Positions 54,752-63,788 of a stretch of DNA of 64,000 bases are shown piece by piece (position 1 is the stretch's first letter; each line of letters opens with the position of its first letter). The notes under the pieces are model-generated. The model saw nothing but the letters and a program-made list of their open reading frames with translations. It was not told where the DNA came from and did not search any database. The DNA comes from Agrococcus sp. SGAir0287. Its GTDB lineage: Bacteria; Actinomycetota; Actinomycetes; Actinomycetales; Microbacteriaceae. Position numbers and translations under genes: made by a program. The DNA is taken from positions 2,914,001 through 2,978,000 of the forward strand of contig NZ_CP027942.1 in NCBI RefSeq assembly GCF_005484985.1, written 5' to 3'.

Positions 54752-56038
54752 TCAGGCGCTCGCCGCCTGCGCCCTCGTACGCACCTCCGAGATGTACTCG
54801 CGCACGCGCTGGTCGACGATGATGTCGGCTGGACGCAGGGGCCGCGACAGGTAGAGGCCGTCGAGGCTCGTGAGCCGCGACAGCGCGACGTACGTCTGCC
54901 CCGGGCTGAAGGCGCGCGAGCCGAGGTCGACGATCGCCTGGTCGAACGTCGAGCCCTGCGACTTGTGGATCGTCACGGCCCACGCGAGCCGCAGCGGGAA
55001 CTGGGTGAACTCGGCGACGACGTCGCGCCGCAGCTCCTTCGTCGCCGGCGAGTACTGGTAGCGGTAGCGCTCCCAGACCGCCGGCTCGACCTCGTGGTCC
55101 TCGCCGTCGACCTCGACCCACACGGTCGCGCCGATGTCGACGACGCGGCCGATCGATCCGTTGACCCAGCGCTGCTGGGAGTCGTTGCGCAGGAACATGA
55201 CCTGCGCGCCTTCCTTGAGCTCGAGCACCTCGTCGGCCGGCAGCGCCCGCGGGCCGAAGTCGCCGGACACCTCGGCGACCGCCTTGCGCACCGAGCCGGA
55301 CAGGCGCGCGAGCTCGCGCGCGTTCGTGCGCTGCACCATGTCGTTGCGGGTGGCGAGCGTGAGGATGTCGTCCTCGGGTGGCGTGCGCGCACCCGCATCG
55401 TTGAGCAGCTGCGCGACCTCGGCCGTCACGGTGCCGTGGCGCACGGCGTTGAGCGCCACCTTGAACTCGAGGTCGGCCTGCCGGTGGATCTCGACGAGCT
55501 CGACGGTGTGCAGCTCTGCCTCGAGCCACGCGCGTGCGTCGAAGAACCACATCGACCGGTAGTGGTCGGCGACGTAGGCGCGCTCGTCGGCGTCGCCCGG
55601 CACGGGCGCGAGCTGGTACGGATCGCCGAACATGACGACCTGCACGCCGCCGAACGCCTCCGCGGGCCGCTGCCTCGCCTGTCGCAGCGAGCGGTCGATG
55701 GCATCCATGAGGTCGGCGTTCACCATCGAGACCTCGTCGATCACGAGCGTCTCGATCGCGTTGAGCAGCTTGCGGGTCTCCTGCGTCTGCTCGATGGCGG
55801 CATCGCCGATGAGGCCGAGCGGCAGGCGGAAGAGCGAGTGGATCGTCTGCCCGCCGACGTTGAGGGCCGCGACGCCCGTCGGCGCGCAGATCGCGAGCGC
55901 CTTCGACGTCTGCCACGCGAGATGCTGCAGCAGCGTCGACTTGCCCGTGCCCGCGCGACCCGTGATGAAGAGGTGGTCGCGCGTCAGCTCGATGCGATCG
56001 AAGACCGCCTGCTGCTCCGCGGTCAGCGACACACCCAT
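54752..56038 (-). CDS. Pif1/RecD-type DNA helicase
   Basis: 428-residue superfamily 1B helicase. Walker A FITGRAGTGKSTLLQHLA near residue 27, Walker B LVIDEVSMVNADLMDAID near 95, motif III MFGDPYQLAPVPGD, and C-terminal motif VTIHKSQGSTFDQAIVDLGS with YVALSRLTSLDGLYL. It unwinds DNA 5' to 3'. ATG 56038 with weak upstream signal. Convergent with the GyrI-like gene, its stop directly adjoining. Confidence 0.95.
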   Translation of the reverse strand: MGVSLTAEQQAVFDRIELTRDHLFITGRAGTGKSTLLQHLAWQTSKALAICAPTGVAALNVGGQTIHSLFRLPLGLIGDAAIEQTQETRKLLNAIETLVIDEVSMVNADLMDAIDRSLRQARQRPAEAFGGVQVVMFGDPYQLAPVPGDADERAYVADHYRSMWFFDARAWLEAELHTVELVEIHRQADLEFKVALNAVRHGTVTAEVAQLLNDAGARTPPEDDILTLATRNDMVQRTNARELARLSGSVRKAVAEVSGDFGPRALPADEVLELKEGAQVMFLRNDSQQRWVNGSIGRVVDIGATVWVEVDGEDHEVEPAVWERYRYQYSPATKELRRDVVAEFTQFPLRLAWAVTIHKSQGSTFDQAIVDLGSRAFSPGQTYVALSRLTSLDGLYLSRPLRPADIIVDQRVREYISEVRTRAQAASA

Positions 56039-56170
56039 CCGTCCAGGGTACGCGCGGGACGCGTGCTCGAGCGGCTGCCCGCGCACCCTGTGGATCGACG
56101 CGGGCTGCGGAGTCGGTCGCCATCGATGGCCGCCCTTGCCCTCGCGCCGCTCGCATGTCAGCGTCGACGC

Positions 56171-56371
56171 ATGAGCGGCACCGAGGCCGAGCCCGACGCG
56201 GTCGTCGACCACGTCGTGCAGGCGATCACGACCCGGCATCCCGAGCTCGACGGCGAGACCGTCGAGCATCTCGCCCGCGAGGAGCACGCGAAGCTCGCGG
56301 GCAATCCCGTGCAGGACTACGTCGAGGTGCTCACGGAGCACGCCGTGAAGCGGCGGCTGCACGACGGCTGA
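56171..56371 (+). CDS. Small three-helix-bundle domain protein
   Basis: 66 residues: VVDHVVQAITTRHPELDGET and VEHLAREEHAKLAGNPVQDY, then VEVLTEHAVKRRLHDG. This is the pattern of the small actinobacterial three-helix bundle dimerisation domain proteins (DUF3562-like). Function unknown. Confidence 0.75.
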   Translation: MSGTEAEPDAVVDHVVQAITTRHPELDGETVEHLAREEHAKLAGNPVQDYVEVLTEHAVKRRLHDG

Positions 56372-56473
56372 GGCGCCGCTCCCCGTCGACCTCCTCTGTT
56401 GCGTCGCGTGACGCGTCGGTGACACGACCGTCACGCGAGCGCGAGAGGATGGAGGGGACGAAGGGGGATGCGC

Positions 56474-57286
56474 ATGTGCCGACTGCTCGGATACGCCGCC
56501 CCTCGCGCGACGACGGCAGCGGCCGTGCTCGGCGAGGCCGACGCGCGGGAGTGGCAGCGGATGGGGCGCCTGCACGCCGACGGCTGGGGCACCGCGTGGG
56601 TCGACGAGTCCGGCGCCGTGCAGCGGCACCGCGATCCGAGCGATGGCGCGACGAGCCCCGACCTGGCTCGCGCGATCGGCGAGGACCTCGCACCGGCGCG
56701 CATCGCGCATCTGCGGCTCGCGACCGAGGGCATGGGCAACGTGCTCGGCAACACGCATCCGTTCCTCGTCGACGGCATCGCCTTCGCCCACAACGGCTCG
56801 ATCCATCCCGTGCAGGAGCTGCGCGCCATGGTGCGACCCGAGGAGGTCGAGCGCGTCGGCGGCACGACCGACTCGGCGATCGTCGTGGCCCTCGTGCTGC
56901 GCGAGGTCGCCCGCGGCGTGCCGCTCTTCGAGGCGGTGACGTCGACGGTCGCGCGACTGCGCGAGCGCTTCGCGACCTCGGCGATCAACCTGCTGGTCCT
57001 CTCGGCCGACGAGCTCATCGCCGTGCACGCCAACGAGGGCGCGCCCGTGCCGTTCGACCTCTTCGAGGAGTCGGGGCTCGGCATCGACCTCCCCGCCGAC
57101 CACGTCGACCACTACTACCAGCTGTCGTGGCGACGCGAGGCGGATGGCGCGATCGCCTTCACGTCGAGCGGACTCGCGAGCGAGGGCTGGCAGCGGATGG
57201 CGCAGCACACGGCCGCGCGCGTCGACCTTGCCACGCTCGCCTTCGACGTCGTCGACCTGCCGCAGGCCGCGCGCCGCGCGGCGTAG
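56474..57286 (+). CDS. Class II glutamine amidotransferase (EgtC/YafJ-like)
   Basis: 270 residues with an N-terminal nucleophile Cys directly after Met: MCRLLGYAAPRATT. Further catalytic features are HADGWGTAW, HLRLATEGMGNVLGNTHPF and AFAHNGSIH. Start chosen at the second ATG (56474) because Cys must be residue 2; GGGGG lies 6 bp upstream. An upstream ATG at 56468 would put the Cys at position 4. No other ergothioneine genes nearby. Confidence 0.93.
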   Translation: MCRLLGYAAPRATTAAAVLGEADAREWQRMGRLHADGWGTAWVDESGAVQRHRDPSDGATSPDLARAIGEDLAPARIAHLRLATEGMGNVLGNTHPFLVDGIAFAHNGSIHPVQELRAMVRPEEVERVGGTTDSAIVVALVLREVARGVPLFEAVTSTVARLRERFATSAINLLVLSADELIAVHANEGAPVPFDLFEESGLGIDLPADHVDHYYQLSWRREADGAIAFTSSGLASEGWQRMAQHTAARVDLATLAFDVVDLPQAARRAA

Positions 57287-57301
57287 CGCAGCCGACGCTG
57301 C

Positions 57302-58111
57302 TCAGACGGGCGGCTGCGGCGCGTCGGCCGCCGCCTCGTGCGCGACCGCGACGGGCGGCGTCGCCTCGACGGATGCGAGCGAGCGAGCATCGTCGCCCGC
57401 GACCAACGTCGGCGCCGCGCTCGGCAGCGTGGGTCGCGGCGAGGGCAGCGTCGGCCGCGGCTCGCCGACGGACGCGCGCACCTCGAGGCGCGACGGCAGC
57501 AGCCCGAGGCGACGGCGCGAGATCGCCCGGGCGACGTCGTAGGCGAGGTCGAGCAGGTGCTCGTCGCCCGCCGGATCGTCGACGAACGCCGCCGCGACCA
57601 CCGCGTCCACCACGTGGAAGCAGTCGACGAAGCGGGCGCGGAGATCCGCATCGATCACCGCGCCGGAGCGCGCGCCGATGATGTCGGCGACCCGATCCAC
57701 GAGCCCGACGACGACGGCTCCGCGCGGCCTCGTCTGGCTCGGCAGCCACTCGCCCGTGCGCACCGAGCGGTATCCGGGGAGGTCGCGGTACACGTCGACG
57801 TACGCGTGGAACAGGGCCGTGAGGTCGTCGAGCACGTCCTCGCGCGCCTCGGACGCCACCGACGCGAAGCGCTCGCCGAGCACGCGGACGTTGCGGTCGG
57901 CGAGGCCCTGCAGGATCGCGAGCCGATCGGGGAAGTACCGGTAGACGGTGCCGACCCCTGCGCCGGCGCGCTCGGCGACGAGCGTCGTGGTCAGCAGCTC
58001 CGGCCCCACCTCGTCGACGACCTCGGCGGCGGCGGCGAGGATCTCGTCGATGCGGTCCGAGGCGCGTCGCTGCACGGGCGGGGTGCGCAGGCTGCGGCGG
58101 TCGGGGCTCAT
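57302..58111 (-). CDS. TetR-family regulator with long Pro/Ala-rich tail
   Basis: 269 residues. HTH in residues 20-70: IDEILAAAAEVVDEVGPELL, then VAERAGAGVGTVYRYFPDRL. A TetR C-terminal domain follows, then a low-complexity tail of about 60 residues (repeated PTLPS units and VAHEAAADAPQPPV). GAGGAG precedes the ATG. Target unknown; the genes on either side offer no clear candidate. Confidence 0.93.
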   Translation of the reverse strand: MSPDRRSLRTPPVQRRASDRIDEILAAAAEVVDEVGPELLTTTLVAERAGAGVGTVYRYFPDRLAILQGLADRNVRVLGERFASVASEAREDVLDDLTALFHAYVDVYRDLPGYRSVRTGEWLPSQTRPRGAVVVGLVDRVADIIGARSGAVIDADLRARFVDCFHVVDAVVAAAFVDDPAGDEHLLDLAYDVARAISRRRLGLLPSRLEVRASVGEPRPTLPSPRPTLPSAAPTLVAGDDARSLASVEATPPVAVAHEAAADAPQPPV

Positions 58112-58237
58112 GCACGCCTCCTCGGCTCGTCGACGGGTCGTGCGACCATCATGGCCGCGTCGCGACGAACGTCGGACACCGTGTCGCGTTCTCCGTACCC
58201 TACTCGCGCGCACCAGGGGGACGACCGCGTGCTCCGC

Positions 58238-59008
58238 TCAGGCCGCGAACGCCTCCGGGCGCTCGCCGACGCCGACGAGCGTCCACGCCCCGTCCACCAG
58301 CCGCACCGTCGAGATCGAGCAGTTCGGCAGGATGGTGTTCGGCGTCATCTCGGGCGTCATCTGCCGCAGCAGCGTCGTGATGAAGCCGCCGTGGCTCACG
58401 ACGAGGGCGGTGCGCTCGTCGCCGGGCGCCGCGCCGGCCGTCGCGGTGCGGATGACGTGCGCGAGCGCGCGGTCGGCGCGCACGACGGTCTCGGCGGCCT
58501 TCTCGCTCCGGCCGGTCTCGTCGAGGTCGGCGATGCCGTCGAAGATGTCGCTCCACGTCATCCGCTCGGCGAGCACGCGCATCGCCGACATCTCGCGATC
58601 GACCTCGAGCCCGTGCTGCGCGAAGAGCCGCCCCCAGACCTCGACCGACGGCACCTCCTCGTGACCGCCGAAGTTCCACTCGCGGAGGTCCTCGCGCAGC
58701 TCGAGCGGCGGCGGCGAGGGATGCGCGGCGAGGATGCCCTCGGCCGTGAGGCGCGTGCGCTCGAGGTCGCTCGAGAACGCGGCGTCGAAGGGCACGCCCG
58801 CGAGCGCGGCGCCTGCGGCCGCGATCTGCCGCTCGCCGAGCGCCGTGATGGGCGAGTTCGACCAGCCCTGCATGACGTGCGCGACGTTGTACTCCGTCTC
58901 GGCGTGCCGCACGACGTGCAGCGTGAGCGAGGTGCCGCCCGCGAGCGCGCCGAGCTCCTCGGGCAGTCGCTGCCCGTCGGAGGGGACGGTGGTGGTCGCA
59001 TCGGTCAT
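58238..59008 (-). CDS. Histidine phosphatase family protein
   Basis: 256 residues with the catalytic RHG-like motif LHVVRHAETEYN near residue 31 (Arg-His-Ala), the second core GWSNSPITALGERQ, and the phosphate-binding VVSHGGFITTLLRQ near 210. Acts on phosphate esters such as sugar phosphates or nucleotides; substrate unknown. Start overlaps the upstream CopD-CtaG stop (ATGA). Confidence 0.92.
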   Translation of the reverse strand: MTDATTTVPSDGQRLPEELGALAGGTSLTLHVVRHAETEYNVAHVMQGWSNSPITALGERQIAAAGAALAGVPFDAAFSSDLERTRLTAEGILAAHPSPPPLELREDLREWNFGGHEEVPSVEVWGRLFAQHGLEVDREMSAMRVLAERMTWSDIFDGIADLDETGRSEKAAETVVRADRALAHVIRTATAGAAPGDERTALVVSHGGFITTLLRQMTPEMTPNTILPNCSISTVRLVDGAWTLVGVGERPEAFAA

Positions 59009-60933
59009 CGGTTCGACATCCTCTCGAGCATTGCGTTGTACTCCTGCAGCTCCGCGTCGCCGTCGCGATCGGCCTTGCGGTCGACGCGACGCTGCTCCCG
59101 GCGGTCCGAGCGCGCCCACAGCACGCACGTGATCAGGGCGAGCGCGAGGGCGGGCAGCTCGCCGATCGACCAGGCGATGCCGCCGCCCACCCGCTGATCC
59201 TCGAGCGCGTCGACGCCGTTGCCCATCGCGCCGAACCAGTCGGCGAGCAGGAGCCCCTCGCTCGTCATGATCGTGACGCCGAAGAACGCGTGCGCCGCCA
59301 TGGCTGCCAGCAGCAGCACGATGCGCATCGGGTACGGCGTGCGATGCGGCGACGGGTCCACGCCGATGAGCGCCTGCACGAAGAGGTATCCGGAGCCGAC
59401 GAAGTGGACCACCATCCACACGTGGCCGACGTGGTCCTCCATCGCCCAGCGGAACAGCGGCGAGAAGTAGAAGATCCACAGGCTCACGATGAAGATGCCC
59501 GTCGCGACGATCGGATGCCCGATGACGTGCATGTAGCGCGAGTGCACGATCGCGAGCAGCCACTCGCGCCCGCCCCGCGTGCCGTCCGTGCGCTTCGCGA
59601 TGGCCCGCATCCCGAGCGTGACGGGCGCACCGGGCACGAGCAGGAGCGGCACGGCCATGCCCAGCAGCATGTGGCCGGCCATGTGGAACGAGAACTGGTA
59701 GTGCTCGTACACCGCGAGCGCACCCGACGTCACCCACCACAGCAGCGCGACGCCGGCCAGCCACAGCACGGTGCGCAGCACGGGCCAGCGGTCGCCGCGG
59801 CGACGCAGGCGCAGGACGCCGGCCACGTAGAAGAACGCGAGCATGGCGCACACGACCGTCCAGAGCGGATCGAGCGACCACTCGGTGGCGAGGCGCGACG
59901 CCTCGAACGTCGGCGGCAGCGGCGAGCCGGTGAGGATCGTCGCGGGGCTCGAGTCGACGAGCGCCTCCGAGATGGGCGTCGGCGTCTGCGCGAGGCCGTT
60001 GGCGACGCCCATCGCGACGCCCATGAAGGCGAGCTCGGCGACGAGGAACCAGCGGATGCGGCCCGTCTCGACCGCGCGCGGGATGAGCCGCGTGCGCTGC
60101 CATGCGCCGAACGCGCCGAGGACGACGAGCAGCGCGGTCTTGACGAGCACGAGCATCCCGTACGGCGTCGCGAGCCCCTCCCAGCCCGTCCGCACCCACG
60201 CCGAGACGACGCCCGAGAAGCCCACGACGAGGAACGACACGAGCGCGAGCGACGAGTAGCGGCGCATGGCGTCGGCGAGGCTCGGGCTGCGGTCGAGCCG
60301 CAGGATCACGAGATGGATCAGCCCGCCGACCCAGATGCTCACGAACACGAGGTGCAGCCACAGCGAGCTCGTCGCGAGCGTGTGGTTCTCTGCCGTGCCC
60401 GCGTGGCCGGCGGCGGCGAGCAGCACGAGGGGTGCGACCGAGAGCACGGCGACCCAGGCGACGCCGGCGGCCGAGCGCACGACGACGAGGAGCGTCGTCA
60501 CGACCGCGAACGCGAGCGTCGCGGCGCCGAGGTACTGGCCGCGCTCGATCTGCGTGAAGAACTGCAGGAACGAGTCGGTGAAGGTCGCGTCGATCGACAG
60601 CGGGCTCGTGACGAGCGTGCGGAACGCGAGGAAGGCGACTGCGGCGGATGCGGCCGTCGCAATGCCCGCAGCCGCGGCGGCGACGTCGATCGCACGATCC
60701 CATGCCTTCGACCCCGGCACGAGGGCGAAGCAGGAGAGCACGAGGCCGCCGACGAGGGTCGCGGTCGCGATGTCCTGCAGCAGGCGCGCGATCGGGGTAC
60801 CCCATCGCACGACGGCGCCAGGGTCGCCGACCGTCAGCGGGGCCGCTCCGCCGCCGAGCTCGAGCGCGACGATGACGGCGAGGAGCCCTGCGGCGACGAC
60901 GGCACCGGGACCGATCAGTCTCGCGCGTGCCAC
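59005..60933 (-). CDS. CopD-CtaG fusion membrane protein
   Basis: 642 residues with about 14 helices. The first half is CopD-like (ENHTLATSSLWLHLVFVSIW and IHLVILRLDRSPSLADAMRR, copper resistance), the second half is cytochrome c oxidase assembly factor CtaG-like (YQFSFHMAGHMLLGMAVPLL, HVIGHPIVATGIFIV, HFVGSGYLFVQALIG). Such fusions are common in actinobacteria and point to copper handling for cytochrome oxidase or copper tolerance. GTG start. Confidence 0.93.
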   Translation of the reverse strand: MARARLIGPGAVVAAGLLAVIVALELGGGAAPLTVGDPGAVVRWGTPIARLLQDIATATLVGGLVLSCFALVPGSKAWDRAIDVAAAAAGIATAASAAVAFLAFRTLVTSPLSIDATFTDSFLQFFTQIERGQYLGAATLAFAVVTTLLVVVRSAAGVAWVAVLSVAPLVLLAAAGHAGTAENHTLATSSLWLHLVFVSIWVGGLIHLVILRLDRSPSLADAMRRYSSLALVSFLVVGFSGVVSAWVRTGWEGLATPYGMLVLVKTALLVVLGAFGAWQRTRLIPRAVETGRIRWFLVAELAFMGVAMGVANGLAQTPTPISEALVDSSPATILTGSPLPPTFEASRLATEWSLDPLWTVVCAMLAFFYVAGVLRLRRRGDRWPVLRTVLWLAGVALLWWVTSGALAVYEHYQFSFHMAGHMLLGMAVPLLLVPGAPVTLGMRAIAKRTDGTRGGREWLLAIVHSRYMHVIGHPIVATGIFIVSLWIFYFSPLFRWAMEDHVGHVWMVVHFVGSGYLFVQALIGVDPSPHRTPYPMRIVLLLAAMAAHAFFGVTIMTSEGLLLADWFGAMGNGVDALEDQRVGGGIAWSIGELPALALALITCVLWARSDRREQRRVDRKADRDGDAELQEYNAMLERMSNR

Positions 60934-60985
60934 GCATCCAGGGTATCGGCGGACCCTATGGGCGCCGCGCGCTGCCCGACGCGCG

Positions 60986-61021
60986 ACGAGGGCCCCCGAC
61001 CTCGCGGTCGGGGGCCCTCGT
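60986..61021. terminator. Strong hairpin terminator after HU
   Basis: A perfect 16-bp stem (60986-61001 with 61006-61021) and 4-nt loop TCGC, directly downstream of the HU gene on the minus strand and upstream of the CopD-CtaG gene. Confidence 0.88.
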
Positions 61022-61039
61022 GCGCTGCGAGGCGCGTGA

Positions 61040-61324
61040 CTACTTGACGGCAGCCTTGAGCTTCGAGCCAGCGGTCAGCTTGACGCGGTGGCCGGCAGCG
61101 ATCTTGATCTCCTCGCCCGTCTGCGGGTTGCGGCCCGTGCGGGCGGCGGTCGCGGTGCGCTCCGCGGTCATGAAGCCGGGGATCGACACCTTGTCGCCCT
61201 TGGCGACGGCGCCCGAGATCTCGGCGAACAGCGCGTCGAGCACAGCGCCGACGGTGGCCTGGCTGGCGTCGGTCGACGCCGCGATCTTCGCGACGAGCGT
61301 GGTCTTGTTGATGGTCTCTGCCAT
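61040..61324 (-). CDS. hup: Histone-like DNA-binding protein HU
   Basis: 94 residues, the short HU form without the long Lys/Ala-rich tail of mycobacterial HupB. The signature GRNPQTGEEIKIAAGHRVKL is the DNA-binding arm; start AETINKTTLVAKIAASTDAS. Abundant nucleoid protein. ATG preceded by AGGAGG. Promoter region upstream (61325-61540) holds no other gene. Confidence 0.97.
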   Translation of the reverse strand: MAETINKTTLVAKIAASTDASQATVGAVLDALFAEISGAVAKGDKVSIPGFMTAERTATAARTGRNPQTGEEIKIAAGHRVKLTAGSKLKAAVK

Positions 61325-61540
61325 GGTGTCCTCCTGGACTCGTTCCTGCCCCGCCAGGGCGGGTCGTGCACGGCGGCCGCAGGCAGTGCCCGGGCCGCAT
61401 CGCCACGGTACCCGCGCGGCGGGCGCGCACCGTGCAGGCTGGCCCGACACGCCGAGGAATCCGCGTGATTCCGCGGGATTCAGGGTCGATTCGTGGCAAT
61501 CCGGCCCGATCGGGGCCGTCCATGCATCTCGTCGGTCGGG

Positions 61541-62281
61541 TCAGCCGGCCGTCGGCAGCGCCGCCACGCGCGCCGCCTCCCGGGCCTCCGCAGCGCTGCG
61601 ACGACGCTCGAACCACGGCAGGGCGCGGCCGACGAGCGGGCCGACGCCGAACGCGAAGACGAGCGTGCCGACGCCGACCGGACCGCCGAGCAGCAGGCCG
61701 ACGACGAGCACGGATCCCTCGATGAGGGTGCGGACGACCCAGATCGGCCAGCCCGTGACGCGCACGACGCCCGTCATGAGCCCGTCGCGCGGCCCGGGGC
61801 CGAAGCGGGCGGTGATGTACATGCCGGTCGCGACGGCGAGCGTGACGAGACCGACGAGGAAGAGCGGGGCGCGGAACCACCACGTCGCGGGATCCGCGGT
61901 CGGCACGGGCGGGACGATCGCGAGCGTGAGCTCGGCGAACGGTCCCACGAGCAGGCCGTTGAGCAACGTGCCGACGCCGACGCGCTGGCGCAGCGGGATC
62001 CACAGCAGCAGCACGACGACGGAGGTGAGCACGATGACGAGCCCGAACCCGAGCCCCGTCTGCCGCTGGATGCCGAGCGTGAGCACGTCCCACGGCGAGA
62101 CGCCGATCTCGGCGCGCACCATGAGCGCGATCCCCACGCCGTAGAGCCACAGGCCCACGACGAGCTGCACGAGCCGGCGGCCGACGTCGCGACGCGACAC
62201 CGCCTCGATCGGCAGCACCATGCGCATGAGCCATCGCGACATCGCGAGACGACGGCGTGCGGAGGCGGCGGAGCGGGGCAT
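61541..62281 (-). CDS. YczE-family membrane protein
   Basis: 246 residues with five to six helices. Contains VGLWLYGVGIALMVRAEIGV (position 40-60), SPWDVLTLGI and FGPGPRDGLMTGVVRVTGWP, the signature of the YczE/YitT-like family. Function uncertain; YczE-like proteins have been linked to lipopeptide or antibiotic production in Bacillus. Divergent from a MocR-type regulator, the usual YczR-YczE pairing. Confidence 0.9.
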   Translation of the reverse strand: MPRSAASARRRLAMSRWLMRMVLPIEAVSRRDVGRRLVQLVVGLWLYGVGIALMVRAEIGVSPWDVLTLGIQRQTGLGFGLVIVLTSVVVLLLWIPLRQRVGVGTLLNGLLVGPFAELTLAIVPPVPTADPATWWFRAPLFLVGLVTLAVATGMYITARFGPGPRDGLMTGVVRVTGWPIWVVRTLIEGSVLVVGLLLGGPVGVGTLVFAFGVGPLVGRALPWFERRRSAAEAREAARVAALPTAG

Positions 62282-62377
62282 GCATGTCAGCATGCGCGAG
62301 CAGTGGCCCGGGATGCGCGAGCCACCCACGACGAGGTGGCTCGTGCACGGCGGTCCACTCGCGGGCATGATGGTGCG

Positions 62378-63781
62378 ATGGGATCTCGACTCGGTCGCCA
62401 GCTCGGAGAGTGGTACCAGGGCGGCGCCGTGGCGCAGTCGCTCTCGGACCGCATCCGCATGCTCATCCTCGACGGCCGCCTCACGGTGGGCGAGCGCGTG
62501 CCGAGCGAGCGCGCCCTCGCCGCCGAGATCGGCCGCTCGCGGGCGACGGTCACGAAGGCGTACGAGACGCTCGCGGACGCCGGCTACCTCGCGCGGCTCC
62601 ACGGCTCGGGCACGCGCGTCGCGCTCCCCCACCGCTCCGCGACCCGCGTGCCGGCACCGACCGACGACGTCATCGACCTCACGATCGCCTCGGTCGGGTC
62701 GACGCCGGGCCTGCACGCGGCGACGGTGCGTGCGCTCGACCGCCTCGCATCGCTGCTCGGCACCCCCGGCTACTCGCTCGACGGGCTGCCGGAGCTGCGC
62801 GAGCGCATCGCTGCCCGCTACGCCGAGCGCGGCCTGCCGACCGACCCGTCGCAGATCGTCGTCACGAGCGGCGCCATGCATGCGCTCACCCTCATCACGG
62901 CGGCGTTCGGCGAGCGCGGCCGCGCGGCGATCGTCGAGCAGCCCACGTTCCCGCACGCCATGGAGGCGCTGCGCCGGGTCGGCATGCGCCTCGTGCCCAC
63001 GCCCGTCACGCCCGAGGGGTGGGACCTCGCGCACCTCGCCGGCCGCATCCGCGAGACGAGGCCCGGCATCGTCTACACGATCGCCGACCTGCACAACCCG
63101 ACCGGGGCGACGATGCCCGACCTCGAGCGCGCGAAGCTCGCGGCGACCGCTCGCAGCGTCGGGGCGCTCGTGATCGTCGACGAGACGTGCGTCGAGCTCG
63201 ACGTCGACCGCGGCTGGACGCCGCATCCGTTCGCGGCGCACGGCCCCGCCATCAGCATCGGGTCGATGTCGAAGCTCGCGTGGGGCGGGCTGCGCATCGG
63301 CTGGATCCGCGCCGAGGCCCAGCACGTCGAGCGGCTGCTCGCGGTGCGGCCGTCGTTCGACCTCGGCAGCCCGCTGCTCGAGCAGTGCATCGCGACGGAG
63401 CTCCTCGACGACATGGACGGGCTGCTCGAGCACACGCGCAGGCGGCTCACCGCCGGTCGCGCCTCGGTGCGTGCCGGCGTCGCGGCCCACCTGCCCGGCG
63501 TCACGTTGCCCGAGGTCCCCGGCGGCCTCGCCGCATGGGTCGACCTGGGCGCACCGGTGTCGACGAGCCTCTCGCTCGCCGCGCGCGAGCACGGCCTGCT
63601 GCTGCCGCCCGGGCCGCGGTTCACCGCGACGGGCGTGCTCGACCGCTTCGCGCGCATCCCGATCACGTGGGAGCCCGAGGTGATGGATGCCGCGATGGAG
63701 CGGCTGGGCATGGCGTGGCAGGACCTGCGCGCCGGCTCGACCCCGCGGGCGACGGCGTACGAGGAGCGCGCGATCGTCTGA
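62378..63781 (+). CDS. MocR-family regulator (PLP aminotransferase-like, YczR-type)
   Basis: 467 residues: N-terminal GntR winged helix (IGRSRATVTKAYETLADAG) and a C-terminal fold-type I aminotransferase-like domain with the PLP Lys in GSMSKLAWGGLRIGW and LHNPTGATMPD. MocR regulators sense PLP or an amino compound. ATG at 62378. Divergent from yczE, its likely target. Confidence 0.93.
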   Translation: MGSRLGRQLGEWYQGGAVAQSLSDRIRMLILDGRLTVGERVPSERALAAEIGRSRATVTKAYETLADAGYLARLHGSGTRVALPHRSATRVPAPTDDVIDLTIASVGSTPGLHAATVRALDRLASLLGTPGYSLDGLPELRERIAARYAERGLPTDPSQIVVTSGAMHALTLITAAFGERGRAAIVEQPTFPHAMEALRRVGMRLVPTPVTPEGWDLAHLAGRIRETRPGIVYTIADLHNPTGATMPDLERAKLAATARSVGALVIVDETCVELDVDRGWTPHPFAAHGPAISIGSMSKLAWGGLRIGWIRAEAQHVERLLAVRPSFDLGSPLLEQCIATELLDDMDGLLEHTRRRLTAGRASVRAGVAAHLPGVTLPEVPGGLAAWVDLGAPVSTSLSLAAREHGLLLPPGPRFTATGVLDRFARIPITWEPEVMDAAMERLGMAWQDLRAGSTPRATAYEERAIV

Positions 63782-63788
63782 GTCGCCG

